Source: Bacteroidales bacterium
GTDB taxonomy: Bacteria; Bacteroidota; Bacteroidia; Bacteroidales; F082
Length of the DNA: 64,000 bases
Direction: 5' to 3'
Assembly: GCA_016284305.1 (NCBI GenBank)
Contig: JAEEON010000060.1
Location: forward strand, 1 to 64,000
The translations under genes and the position numbers were made by a program. Below, one piece after another: positions 16,845 through 26,499 of this stretch (positions are counted from its first letter, which is position 1; the number at the start of each line of letters is the position of its first letter). The notes under the pieces were generated by a model that ran no database searches, was not told where the DNA came from, and worked only from the letters and a program-made list of their open reading frames with translations.

Positions 16845-17522
16845 TCAATTTTCACCTTTCAATTTTCCACTTATCACGATGACGATTTCGCCTTTGACTT
16901 CTTTCTGTCCAAAATACCCAATCACATCTTCGATACGGCCTCTGACGTTCTCTTCGTGAACTTTGGTCAACTCTCGTGCTACCGACACTTGTCGATCCGG
17001 TCCCATCACCTCCATCAGCTGTTCCAAGGTCTTGACCAGTCGGAAGGGTGACTCATAGAGGATGGTGGTGTAGGGGTATTCGGCGATGGCCTGTATCTTG
17101 GTCTGTCTTCCTTTCTTATGGGGCAAGAAACCCTCAAAGATAAAACGTTCGGCGGGCAGTCCCGAGTTGACCAATGCGGGCACGAAGGCGGTAGGTCCGG
17201 GCAGGCATTCCACCCGAATCTCGCGGCGCACGCATTCTCTGACGAGCATGAAGCCTGGGTCGGAGATGGCTGGGGTGCCGGCATCGGTGACCAGTGCCAT
17301 CGTCTCGCCGGCCTCGATGCGGTCGGCGATGCGCTCCACCTGCTGATGCTCGTTGTTCAGGTGAAACGCCACCATCGGCTTGCTGATGCCGAGATGACGC
17401 AGCAGGTTGCCCGAGGTGCGGGTGTCCTCGGCCAAGATGACATCGACTTCCTTGAGTATGCGGATGGCCCTTAGGGTGATGTCCTCCAAATTGCCGATAG
17501 GGGTAGGGACAAGATACAGCAT
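16845..17522 (-). CDS. rsmI: 16S rRNA (cytidine(1402)-2'-O)-methyltransferase
   Basis: MLYLVPTPIGNLEDITLRAIRILKEVDVILAEDTRTSGNLLRHLGI...; VTDAGTPAISDPG. Confidence 0.95.
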   Translation of the reverse strand: MLYLVPTPIGNLEDITLRAIRILKEVDVILAEDTRTSGNLLRHLGISKPMVAFHLNNEHQQVERIADRIEAGETMALVTDAGTPAISDPGFMLVRECVRREIRVECLPGPTAFVPALVNSGLPAERFIFEGFLPHKKGRQTKIQAIAEYPYTTILYESPFRLVKTLEQLMEVMGPDRQVSVARELTKVHEENVRGRIEDVIGYFGQKEVKGEIVIVISGKLKGEN

Positions 17523-17525
17523 GGC

Positions 17526-18815
17526 TTATTCGAACTTACGGTGGACCAATTCAAGAAGTTTCTTATAGGCCTCGTTGTTGCTGTTCCATTGCAACTCGAT
17601 GCGCAGTTCGTTGAGGTAGATCAATGCCCCGTTGAGCGTCTTGACATCGTCGAGATTCTCAATGGAACGGTTGTATTTCTCCATGCTTCCGCCAAAGAGT
17701 TCGTTTACGAACAAGAACTTGTCGTTGATGCCTATCGCAGAACGAAGGCTGTTGACCGTCTGACTTTGCAGCCGTGCTGCCAGCGAGTGGTCTTCCTCGT
17801 GTTGCATCCGCTCTCCCAAAGTCTCAGGTCCTTCAAATTCAAAACCTCCATCATCCGCCTCTTCCATCTCTCCGAAGATAATTGGCTCATATGCGATTTC
17901 TGGCTCTTCCTCTACGGTCTCCTCAATTTTTTCTTCCACTGCTTCTTCAGTCTCTTCAACGTTTTCTTCAGCCTCTTCAATAACTTCTTCAGGTTCTTCT
18001 TCAGCCTCGGGTTCTTCTTCTGTTTCGGGTTCTTCTGGTATCTCAAGTTCTTCAGTCTCTGAAGGGAATTCCTCGGGTTCTTCAATTTCCTCTGCTTCTT
18101 CCTCTTCTGGTTCTTCTTCGAACGCAAACGTATTGAACAAATCCAAATGCGGTATCTCCATTTCTATTTGGTCTCCCGTGGTGTAAACACCGCTAGGCTT
18201 CACTTCTTCGATGGGAGTCTCTTCGGGTTCCACGGTCTCTTCGGGTTCTCCCACTTCTTCGGGTTCTTCTTGCTCTTCGGCCTCTTCAGGTTCTTCAACT
18301 TCCTTAGGTTCTTCAGGTCTCTCTGGTTCTTCGGTTTCTAAAGATACTTCTTCTGGTCCTTCAGTTTCCTCCATTGCTTCAGGTACTTCTTCTTGGGCTT
18401 CTTCCATTTTGAAGATAAAACCAAAATCCGTTTCCTCTTTTTCTTCGGATTCGACCTTTTCCTCTATCTCTGGTTTTTCTATAATATCTTGATTTTCAGA
18501 TATTTCATTGTTTTCCTCTGGCATTTCTTCTTCTTTGGGTTCCGCCTCCACTTCTTCTTCATTTTCACTGTCAGCACTGCCAAACAAGGCTTGAAGCATC
18601 TCGGGATCGACCTCCACGTCATCATCGGAACCACCAAGATTGATGGAGCAGAGCTTGTCGTAGATGGTGTGTGTGCGGTTCATCATCACGTCGAGATCGA
18701 GCAGGCCAAGCTCTTTCTCATTGCGGAGCAAATAATTCACCTGCTGATGTAATAAGCTGATTTCGTGCTTCAAAGAAACTAAAATGTCTTTTTGCGATTG
18801 GAATTGGTCGTTCAT
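17526..18815 (-). CDS. Conserved hypothetical protein with long Glu/Pro-rich acidic linker
   Basis: N-terminal coiled-coil-like segment, about 250 aa E/P-rich low complexity, folded-looking C-terminus (SAIGINDKFLFVNELFGGSMEKYNRSIENLDDV). Confidence 0.75.
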   Translation of the reverse strand: MNDQFQSQKDILVSLKHEISLLHQQVNYLLRNEKELGLLDLDVMMNRTHTIYDKLCSINLGGSDDDVEVDPEMLQALFGSADSENEEEVEAEPKEEEMPEENNEISENQDIIEKPEIEEKVESEEKEETDFGFIFKMEEAQEEVPEAMEETEGPEEVSLETEEPERPEEPKEVEEPEEAEEQEEPEEVGEPEETVEPEETPIEEVKPSGVYTTGDQIEMEIPHLDLFNTFAFEEEPEEEEAEEIEEPEEFPSETEELEIPEEPETEEEPEAEEEPEEVIEEAEENVEETEEAVEEKIEETVEEEPEIAYEPIIFGEMEEADDGGFEFEGPETLGERMQHEEDHSLAARLQSQTVNSLRSAIGINDKFLFVNELFGGSMEKYNRSIENLDDVKTLNGALIYLNELRIELQWNSNNEAYKKLLELVHRKFE

Positions 18816-18829
18816 ATCTGATTTATCTT

Positions 18830-18837
18830 TATTTTTG
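18830..18837 (+). promoter_or_regulatory. Bacteroidetes -7 element (TATTTTTG) upstream of tdk
   Basis: TATTTTTGC 45 nt upstream of the ATG; -33 spacing not ideal. Confidence 0.5.
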
Positions 18838-18882
18838 CTTGGAATGAAACGCTAAATTACAAAGATTTAAAATATCTAGGGC

Positions 18883-19464
18883 ATGTTTCTTGAAAAAGAT
18901 TCTCATAACAGGAACCAGGGCTGGATTGAGGTCATCTGTGGCTCCATGTTCTCAGGCAAGACTGAAGAGTTGATTCGGCGACTCAAGCGGGCAAAGATTG
19001 CCAAGTTGCGTGTCGAAATTTTCAAACCCGGTGTGGACACCCGTTACAGCGAGGAAGACGTGGTCTCACATAATGCCACGGCCTTGCATTCCATCCCTGT
19101 TGAGAATGCCACTCAAATCCTGTTGTATGCCAATGATGTTGATGTCATTGGTATCGACGAGGCCCAGTTCCTCGACGACGAGTTGCCCAACGTGTGCCAA
19201 CAGCTGGCCAATAACGGGGTGCGTGTCATCATTGCTGGGCTCGACATGGATTTCCTTGGCAATCCTTTTGGTCCGATGCCCAAGCTTATGGCCATTGCCG
19301 AAGATGTCACCAAGGTCCACGCTATCTGTGTTCACTGTGGAAGCCCAGCCCAGTACTCGCATCGTACCATCGCTGGCGACAAGCTCGTTGTCCTAGGGGA
19401 GACCGAAAGCTATGAGCCTCTCTGTCGCGCCTGTTATAACGCTGTTGTGAACTCGACAAAATAG
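18883..19464 (+). CDS. tdk: Thymidine kinase
   Basis: [35 protein letters not shown]-terminal zinc cysteines CVHCG...CRAC. Confidence 0.97.
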   Translation: MFLEKDSHNRNQGWIEVICGSMFSGKTEELIRRLKRAKIAKLRVEIFKPGVDTRYSEEDVVSHNATALHSIPVENATQILLYANDVDVIGIDEAQFLDDELPNVCQQLANNGVRVIIAGLDMDFLGNPFGPMPKLMAIAEDVTKVHAICVHCGSPAQYSHRTIAGDKLVVLGETESYEPLCRACYNAVVNSTK

Positions 19465-19466
19465 AA

Positions 19467-19488
19467 AACCCCACCTCACGGCGGGGTT
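19467..19488 (-). terminator. Stem-loop terminator between convergent tdk and the alpha-2-macroglobulin gene
   Basis: AACCCCACC-TCAC-GGCGGGGTT (one mismatch); T-run present on the minus strand. Confidence 0.65.
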
Positions 19489-19538
19489 CGAGTGAAAATA
19501 CAGACAATAATTTTTAAATTTTTTTAACAAACTTTAGC

Positions 19539-22500
19539 TCACCTTGAGCCAACCTTGACCTTCATTCCGTCGGAATAGGCCGTGAACTCTGGTGCATACT
19601 GGCACTGAATCAAGGCATAGCCGTTGTTCAGATGACCTTCCTTGGTCACAAACAGGTTGTATTCCAGTTGATGCACGCCTTTAGGAAGGAACTCGATGAA
19701 GAACTCCATGTCGGTGTCGGTGTTCGACTGGTAATAGCACATCTGGTCGTTATACTCGTAGTGCGACACCTGTTCCAGCGGCTCGAACCCCGCTGCACGC
19801 AGGTCCTTCACAAAGACGAAACTCATATCCTGTTGGTTCTCGAAGGTGATCTTCACCGTGAGTTTGTCGCCGACCTTCAAGGCCTGCTTCGTCACCGGGA
19901 CCAAGAGTTTGCCCTTGTCAGTCACAGTCTCCACAAAGAGTTCGCGCTTGATGCTAAATCCCGACTCGTCGCTCTTGATCTCGTCGATGGGAACGAAATA
20001 CTGGCGGAACAAGCCGCCCCAGACCAAGTGTTTGGTGGGGTTGTTGACGGTGAGCTGACGCATCTCTGGGGTCACTTCATCAGCATTCCAGCGGCGTTGG
20101 ATGAATCCTGTTCCAGCCACACCACCCTCGGTGCTGATGGGGGTGTCGCCAAAGCGTAAGGTCACCTCTGTGCCTTCGTCGAACCAGTCGGTGCCGCGCA
20201 TTAACAAAGCATAGATGGCCTCAGCGGTGGAGGAGGAGTTCTCCCACATCGTGGTCTGCTTCTGCGTCAGTAGCCATACGCGAAGCTGGTCGATGGTCTC
20301 TTGGTCTTGGTCAATCTCAGCAAAAGCCGTCATGATGCTGGCGTGGGTGGCAATGTGCGACTCAAAAGAGAAATATTTCTTAGGCCAGTAGATGCCTATC
20401 TTCTCGTTCTTCTGAGCGCATTCCTTGAACGACTGGATCATCAGCTTGGCAGTTTTCTCGTTGCCCGAGCGGTATAGCAGCACCGCAGCTTTTGAACGCT
20501 GGTAGAAGTTGAACGAGGTCCATTCCGTGTCAAGGCTCTTCAGGTAGTACTTCTTGGCGGTAACGAAATCCTTATCGGAATCTTGCTCCTCGAAGAAACT
20601 CAAGGCATACAGTTCGTTGAGCGTTCCAGATCCGATGGCCCAGTCCTTGTTCTTGCTATGTGCCAGCATGTAACGGTAAGTCTCTGCCACCTCGTATTCC
20701 AAGTAACTCACGGCATTGTCGCAAATGCGTTGGGCAATCACTTGGTCGTTTTTACTCAACGAACTCCACGCTCCCATCTGTTTGAGTTTACCGAAGCCGC
20801 TGAGAATATAGGTGCTGATATAAGGACTCTCGGGCATGCCGTCCATCCAACTCCAACCACCATTTGGGGTCTGTTTCTGTTGGATGAGCTGCAAAGCACG
20901 GGTCTGTTGTCCGCGTAAGTTGTTCACCTCGAAGAGTGCAGCAATGCGGCTGCGTTGCTCGGTTTCGCTCTTTGCCTCAAGCACCCAAGGTGTCTCTTGA
21001 AGCATGATGGCTTTCAGGTCTTGGTCTTTCTCGAGTTGAGAGAGCAGGGCGTCGGGCGTTTCGATTTGCCATTTCTTGATGTAGTTGAGCAGGTTGGGGA
21101 TGTGGTTGGCGATATGCGACGAGAGGGTGTTGGCATAGAACACGTAGAAAGCGGTCTCGGCACGGTTGGTGTTGACGTTCGCCAGGTAAGGCAGGGCCTG
21201 AACGGCATACCACACGGGGTTGGTGCTGAAGTTGAGTGTCAAGCTATAGTCGCGCTCATGGCTGTCGGGATTGGCAATGGCCTCGAAGTCGAAGGTCTGT
21301 TCCTTTTCGGCCTTCACGGTGATAGGGAGGGTCTGGGTCATAAAGATCTCGCTGCTCAGCACGGGAAGGAGGTGCTGTTCGGCATCGCTGAAATCACCCG
21401 CATAGGCGGTGAAACGGAAGGCCAGAAGGTTCAAGTCATATTGCGCAGCGACCTTCCAACGAACCTCTTTGCTGCGACCGGGAACGATTTCTTCCATCGG
21501 GATGACAGCATCGGTGAGTAACAGGTTGAGCGGTTTCATGGTTCCAGCGTCGAAAATCTCGAGTTTCGCCTTTGGCGTGACGGCTTCCTCACCCGTGTTG
21601 ATGACGTTGGCCACAAACCACAGGGTGTCGTTGTCGTACATGTAACGTGGCATGTCGGCCATGATCATCACCGGCTTCGACGAGGTGAAAGTGTATCCGT
21701 TGGTCCCTGTCTTGCGGTCCTTGGTGTAAGCCAGCAACATCAGCTTCCAACGGGTGAGTGCATCGGGCATGGTGAAGCTGAAGGTCGAGCTGCCATCGGC
21801 ATTGGTGCGCAGTTGCGGGAAGAAGAATGCCGTCTCGTTGAAGTTCTCGCGCAAAGCAGGCTCGGCAGGCTCTTTGTCGGCGTTTGTACCACCGGTTTCA
21901 ACGCTTTCCTCTTGCTTGGCAATTTCAACCATTTCGTTATCGGAACTTTCTTCAACGCTAGCAGCTTCAACGGAGGCAAGAGGGGCAGCCACCTCATCCA
22001 TGACCATGTAGTCCACCTCAACCCTGCCACCTGCAGCTTTTCTATACAACCCTCTTTCATTACTGTTACGCATGCTGAAGTAAAGGCCAAACATATAGTC
22101 GAAGAACGGTGCATCGGAAGGCAGACTGAAGTTGAAGAGTTCAGCAAAGAAGAAATATTCCTGGCTGGTAGCGGATGAGGTGAAGCCATGGGCATCGGTG
22201 CTGAAACTTCGGCCGTAGATGCTCGATGGACTCATGTTAAACCACCAGTGGTGCCAAGCGAACTCATCCAGAGAGGCATCATACATTCCCGCCAGGAGGG
22301 CAGCCTCCAAAGGCTTACCTTGGTAGTCGTGTACCGTGACTTCCCAGGTCTCCTCAGCGCCAGGACTGAGCTTGTCACGCATGGTGGCCAGTTTCACATC
22401 CAAGTCGTAGTTGTCGAAAGGAACCGACACACTGAGATAATTGGTGTGGAAAGAATTCTCTTTCACGAAGGCATATCTCCAACTCAAGCCTCCACGGTCA

Positions 22501-25500
22501 GCCTCGGTCACCGTATAAGTGAAGGTCTCCACCGAATTGTTGAGGTTGACGGTTTTCTCCAATCGGAGCTCGTTGCCGTGGAACAGCTGCACCAGTGTCT
22601 TCACGTCCTTGGCCGAGCTGCCGAGGCTGAGCTGAATCTCCTCACCAGGATGGGCTGTCGTTTTGCCTCTGTTCATCCATTCCATGGCGGTATAAGGCAT
22701 CTTCTTGGAGCTGTTGTCATAGATGGTGAATTGTGTTGAAGTCTTGGCCAACGGATCATCGAGGCTTTTCAGCTCCATCATATATCGTCCAGGAGCCAGA
22801 GGCTTTCCAGTGTAGAATTTGGCCTTGTCATCGACCATGATCTCGTCTTCTGCGACTTTGGTCTTGTTCTGCTTGTGGTAAAAGCGGTAGGCAGGGAAGA
22901 GGCGTTGCAGTTCCGTGTCGCTGAGGATCTGACGGTCGAGGTCCTCTTGGCGTCCCATAGCGTCGAAGTAGTTGATCTCGTCTTGGTCGTCATAGCGGTA
23001 GATGGTGCGAACCACCCGGCTCTTGGCGGGTTGATAGCTTAGGTTGCTCACACTGATCTCGTAGTTGTTGAGTTCTGACTTCTCGATTTTGGTAGGCAGG
23101 TTAGTGCTGATGGCAATTTCGTTGTAACCGGCACGGATGCTGTAGCTGTCGGCATGGGTCTCGCCTTGTTTGCTTGTCGCCGTCACCTCAATCTCGTAAG
23201 TGAACATAGGCTGTTTCTCAGGGGCGATGCCTAAAGAAGGCTTCAGGTTGAAGCTGATGGCGAACTTGCCATTCTCGTCGGTGCGTGCCTTGCCATAGGT
23301 GATCTGCTCGTCTTCGACAGGCGGGTACCACCACCACCAGCAACGCCAAGGGAATGAGGTCTTGCGAACCACACGGTAGCTGTATTCCACATCGTCCAAG
23401 CCGAAGCCGGCATATGCGTTCACGCTGCCATGTACCGTGACTTCTTGGTTGAGCTTGTATTGTTCCTTCGGACGTTCAAATTTGACTTCGAAGGTGGGTC
23501 GTTTGTATTCTTCCACACGAATGTTCGTGCTGCCTTGTTTGGCAGCGAGGAGGAACGAGCCGTTCAGGCGGTCGGTGGGGATGACAAAAGAACCGCTGAA
23601 TGAGCCGTATTCGTCGGTCTTGAAGGTTGCCGAAGTGATTTCTTGCGAATTGGCATCCCTTAAGATGACTTTCTCATCATAACCGTTGACCAAAGTGATG
23701 TCATCGCCCTGGTGACGTGTCACGATGCCTTGGAAATAAACGGTCTGTCCAGGGCGATAGATGGCACGGTCGGTGAAAAGCTTTGTGTAATATCGGGACT
23801 GGTCGTTTTCATAGCCCTTGCTGAGATGGTAGTTGGTTCCTGAAAGAAGAAGGTCGTCGTCCTTGCGTAGGTTGATGTAGAAGGAATTGTTTTTGTCCGA
23901 AAAGCGATCCAGATAAACTTTGCCGTCGGCATCCGAGTTCTTCGTCATCAACACGATGCGCTTGTATTCACGTTGATTGTAGTCGTATTCGCGGCGGCAG
24001 AGCTCTACCTTGACACCCTTCTCGGGTTTTCCAGTCTTGCGGTTGATGGTGGTCACCGTCATCTTCTCATTGTTTTGGTCGGCGATGTAGCCCAGACCCG
24101 ACACTTGGAAGTTAAGTAGCACCATGTTGTCCGACTCCTTAAGGGTTTTGTCGCAGAATGCCATGAGGTAATAGATGCCCCTATCCAATGCGGGTAGGGC
24201 GATGAGAGTTTTGTGCATTCGGTAGTCGGTCTCTTCAGGCAGTTGGAGCTCTTCCTCGTGGACGGCTTTTATATTGTTCAACGCCTTGATCAAGTCTTTG
24301 TGATAGTAATGCTGAAAATCTTCAAATTCTTTCTCACTGACCTTCACGATGCGGTAGTATGGATTGGAGGTGTTCTTGTATTCCAGCACTACGGGGATGG
24401 CTTCCTTCGGCAAGGCCACCTGGGTGACACTCATCTCAATTTTAGGTTCTTGGATTTTGTGGATGATGTTTTTGCAGTTGGTGGCTCCTGTCGATTCAGG
24501 GAACTTCTCCAATGCCTCTTCACACATCTCCTTGGCTTTCTTGTAGTTATCGAAATAGCTGCTGTCGCTGGGATTGCTATCTGCCTGGTTGATGAGGTTT
24601 TTGGCGATTAGCGAGGTGATTTCGGCCGTAATGGGGTTTTTCTTATGCTGCGTCTTCAGCGCTTCCATCGATGCTTGGAACTGAGCGTCCTTCTCCAGGA
24701 TGCCGTTGACGAACACAAAACGTTTGTAGTCATTGTAAATCAAGACATCCTCGTTGCGTTGTTTGCGGTTGTAGTCGATGAGCTCCTGGAAGATCTTGAG
24801 GCATCGGTTGAGGGGATTGTCGGTTTGACCGAAATCCACCTTCACGAACTCTTCGGCGGGAAGCCACCACCGGTCGGTATCGCCCTCAGCATCATCGGCA
24901 GTCGCCTTCTCCTTATAATAATTGGCCACCCGGTGGAACATAAACTCGAAGAGTGAGCTCTCGTAGTCGAGATGTTCCAAGGCTTTTTTCTGGAGGTCGT
25001 CAAAAAGAATGAGATAATCTTCTGTCTTGGCTTTCTTCAGGGCATGGGTCGGCTTCAGCGCTAGGGCGTAATGCTCGTCGATGAGCTTTTGGAAGCTGGC
25101 TTTGTCCCAATACTTCATCTCCACCTTCGACAAGTCGCCGTCGATGGCCAAGTTATCGTCGATGGTCCATTCGTTGTTATCCAGATAAGAGGCGTAAGCC
25201 TCGGCAATGCACCCGTGGAGAAGGGCCTCATGCGCCTCGTCAAGTTGTCCAAGCTTCGACTCTAGATATTTGATGAAGGCTTGTTGGGGATCGTCTTCCA
25301 CCTTGACGTACATCACATGCTGCCGATAGATGTAGGTCTTCAACAGCTGTGTCTGATTGTTTTCTTTCAAAGCCATCTTTTCAATGGCGTTCAGTTCTTT
25401 TTCCGCCGATTCGGGCAGTTCTTTCTGAAGATTCTCTTTGACTTTCTTCCACATGGTTTCGTAATCGTTGGGTGAGAATGCGCCGATAATCGACAAGAAT

Positions 25501-25532
25501 ACCGTCGCGAGGGTGATACCAATATATTTCAT
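19539..25532 (-). CDS. Alpha-2-macroglobulin family protein (MG2/A2M), thioester motif apparently lost
   Basis: TDRAIYRPGQTVYFQGIV, RENFNETAFFFPQLRTNADGSSTFSFTMPDALTRWKLMLLAYTKD, terpenoid-cyclase-like C-terminal region. ATG at 25532 gives signal peptide MKYIGITLATVFLSIIGAFS. Confidence 0.93.
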   Translation of the reverse strand: MKYIGITLATVFLSIIGAFSPNDYETMWKKVKENLQKELPESAEKELNAIEKMALKENNQTQLLKTYIYRQHVMYVKVEDDPQQAFIKYLESKLGQLDEAHEALLHGCIAEAYASYLDNNEWTIDDNLAIDGDLSKVEMKYWDKASFQKLIDEHYALALKPTHALKKAKTEDYLILFDDLQKKALEHLDYESSLFEFMFHRVANYYKEKATADDAEGDTDRWWLPAEEFVKVDFGQTDNPLNRCLKIFQELIDYNRKQRNEDVLIYNDYKRFVFVNGILEKDAQFQASMEALKTQHKKNPITAEITSLIAKNLINQADSNPSDSSYFDNYKKAKEMCEEALEKFPESTGATNCKNIIHKIQEPKIEMSVTQVALPKEAIPVVLEYKNTSNPYYRIVKVSEKEFEDFQHYYHKDLIKALNNIKAVHEEELQLPEETDYRMHKTLIALPALDRGIYYLMAFCDKTLKESDNMVLLNFQVSGLGYIADQNNEKMTVTTINRKTGKPEKGVKVELCRREYDYNQREYKRIVLMTKNSDADGKVYLDRFSDKNNSFYINLRKDDDLLLSGTNYHLSKGYENDQSRYYTKLFTDRAIYRPGQTVYFQGIVTRHQGDDITLVNGYDEKVILRDANSQEITSATFKTDEYGSFSGSFVIPTDRLNGSFLLAAKQGSTNIRVEEYKRPTFEVKFERPKEQYKLNQEVTVHGSVNAYAGFGLDDVEYSYRVVRKTSFPWRCWWWWYPPVEDEQITYGKARTDENGKFAISFNLKPSLGIAPEKQPMFTYEIEVTATSKQGETHADSYSIRAGYNEIAISTNLPTKIEKSELNNYEISVSNLSYQPAKSRVVRTIYRYDDQDEINYFDAMGRQEDLDRQILSDTELQRLFPAYRFYHKQNKTKVAEDEIMVDDKAKFYTGKPLAPGRYMMELKSLDDPLAKTSTQFTIYDNSSKKMPYTAMEWMNRGKTTAHPGEEIQLSLGSSAKDVKTLVQLFHGNELRLEKTVNLNNSVETFTYTVTEADRGGLSWRYAFVKENSFHTNYLSVSVPFDNYDLDVKLATMRDKLSPGAEETWEVTVHDYQGKPLEAALLAGMYDASLDEFAWHHWWFNMSPSSIYGRSFSTDAHGFTSSATSQEYFFFAELFNFSLPSDAPFFDYMFGLYFSMRNSNERGLYRKAAGGRVEVDYMVMDEVAAPLASVEAASVEESSDNEMVEIAKQEESVETGGTNADKEPAEPALRENFNETAFFFPQLRTNADGSSTFSFTMPDALTRWKLMLLAYTKDRKTGTNGYTFTSSKPVMIMADMPRYMYDNDTLWFVANVINTGEEAVTPKAKLEIFDAGTMKPLNLLLTDAVIPMEEIVPGRSKEVRWKVAAQYDLNLLAFRFTAYAGDFSDAEQHLLPVLSSEIFMTQTLPITVKAEKEQTFDFEAIANPDSHERDYSLTLNFSTNPVWYAVQALPYLANVNTNRAETAFYVFYANTLSSHIANHIPNLLNYIKKWQIETPDALLSQLEKDQDLKAIMLQETPWVLEAKSETEQRSRIAALFEVNNLRGQQTRALQLIQQKQTPNGGWSWMDGMPESPYISTYILSGFGKLKQMGAWSSLSKNDQVIAQRICDNAVSYLEYEVAETYRYMLAHSKNKDWAIGSGTLNELYALSFFEEQDSDKDFVTAKKYYLKSLDTEWTSFNFYQRSKAAVLLYRSGNEKTAKLMIQSFKECAQKNEKIGIYWPKKYFSFESHIATHASIMTAFAEIDQDQETIDQLRVWLLTQKQTTMWENSSSTAEAIYALLMRGTDWFDEGTEVTLRFGDTPISTEGGVAGTGFIQRRWNADEVTPEMRQLTVNNPTKHLVWGGLFRQYFVPIDEIKSDESGFSIKRELFVETVTDKGKLLVPVTKQALKVGDKLTVKITFENQQDMSFVFVKDLRAAGFEPLEQVSHYEYNDQMCYYQSNTDTDMEFFIEFLPKGVHQLEYNLFVTKEGHLNNGYALIQCQYAPEFTAYSDGMKVKVGSR

Positions 25533-25559
25533 GATGATGATTTTTTTGAACTGAAAGTA

Positions 25560-25567
25560 CAAATATA
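25560..25567 (-). promoter_or_regulatory. Bacteroidetes -7 element (TATATTTG) for the alpha-2-macroglobulin gene
   Basis: Minus-strand TATATTTG 27 nt upstream of the ATG; no clear -33. Confidence 0.5.
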
Positions 25568-25602
25568 GCAAATGTCGTGCTAAAAATTTAGGAAAAGTTC
25601 GT

Positions 25603-25610
25603 TATTTTTG
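25603..25610 (+). promoter_or_regulatory. Bacteroidetes -7 element (TATTTTTG) directly abutting the polyprenyl synthetase start codon
   Basis: TATTTTTGC then GTG at 25616. Confidence 0.5.
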
Positions 25611-25615
25611 CTGCC

Positions 25616-26422
25616 GTGAAAGAATTGGCATCCATCATCTCCCCGATAGCTGTTGAGTTAGGTCGTTTTGAGGCTTTCTTTGAGCAGACGCTGAAAGCCG
25701 CGACGGAGCCTATGGACAGCATCATGCAATATGTGCATGACACTGAGGGCAAACGTCTTCGTCCAGTGTTGGCTTTGCTTTGTGCAAGGCTTTTCGGTGA
25801 GGTTAACGAGCGCACCTTGCGAGCGGCGACGGTGGTGGAGGTGATCCACAGTGCCTCGCTGATTCACGATGACGTCATTGATCATGCCGACCAACGTCGG
25901 GGTCTGGCCTCGGTGAAGGCTCGCTTCGGTGAGCTCCCCGCTGTCCTCGCTGGCGATTACCTATTGGCTAAGGCCATTCTCCTTCTTTCCCAACCTGGTG
26001 ATCACGATATTCTTCATGAGATTGTAAGCACTGCCGCAACCATGACCGAGGGCGAATTGATGCAATCCCATCCTGAAGCATTGTCACAAAGGGACAGCCT
26101 TGCTTCTTATTTGGATATCATCACCCGAAAAACCGCTCATCTGATTCGAACGTCTTGTGTCACGGGTGCACTCTCTGTTGACGCTCCTTCCGACGCACTA
26201 CAACAGGTAGCCGACTTCGGCCTCAACCTCGGCATCGTCTTCCAGATGCGCGACGACATCCTTGATGCTGACCATCCTGATACTGTCAACCTTGCCAAGT
26301 CCCTGCTGCCCTCATATGTTGAAAAGGCACTTGGATCACTTTCGGCTTTATCATCAAAAAATACCATCATCCTCAACGCATTATCCGATCTCACCTATTT
26401 TTGTGCTGAACGTAACGCTTGA
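25616..26422 (+). CDS. Polyprenyl synthetase (trans-isoprenyl diphosphate synthase)
   Basis: GKRLRP, first Asp-rich motif HDDVIDHA, second motif RDDILDAD; GTG start. Confidence 0.93.
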   Translation: MKELASIISPIAVELGRFEAFFEQTLKAATEPMDSIMQYVHDTEGKRLRPVLALLCARLFGEVNERTLRAATVVEVIHSASLIHDDVIDHADQRRGLASVKARFGELPAVLAGDYLLAKAILLLSQPGDHDILHEIVSTAATMTEGELMQSHPEALSQRDSLASYLDIITRKTAHLIRTSCVTGALSVDAPSDALQQVADFGLNLGIVFQMRDDILDADHPDTVNLAKSLLPSYVEKALGSLSALSSKNTIILNALSDLTYFCAERNA

Positions 26423-26451
26423 GGTTTGTAAATGAGCTTTGTAAAAAAGAA

Positions 26452-26474
26452 AGGGCTGCCCCATCGGCAGCCCT
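26452..26474 (-). terminator. Rho-independent terminator for the fused oxidoreductase gene
   Basis: AGGGCTGCC/GGCAGCCCT stem; minus-strand tail TTTCTTTTTT. Confidence 0.8.
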
Positions 26475-26499
26475 AACCTTTCATCTTTCACCTTTCACC

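Noticed and set aside
17541-18752. Phe/Leu/Ser-rich plus-strand ORFs (for example 17541-18062, 18393-18752)
   Set aside because: They are antisense translations of the Glu-rich linker codons (GAA/GAG give TTC/CTC).
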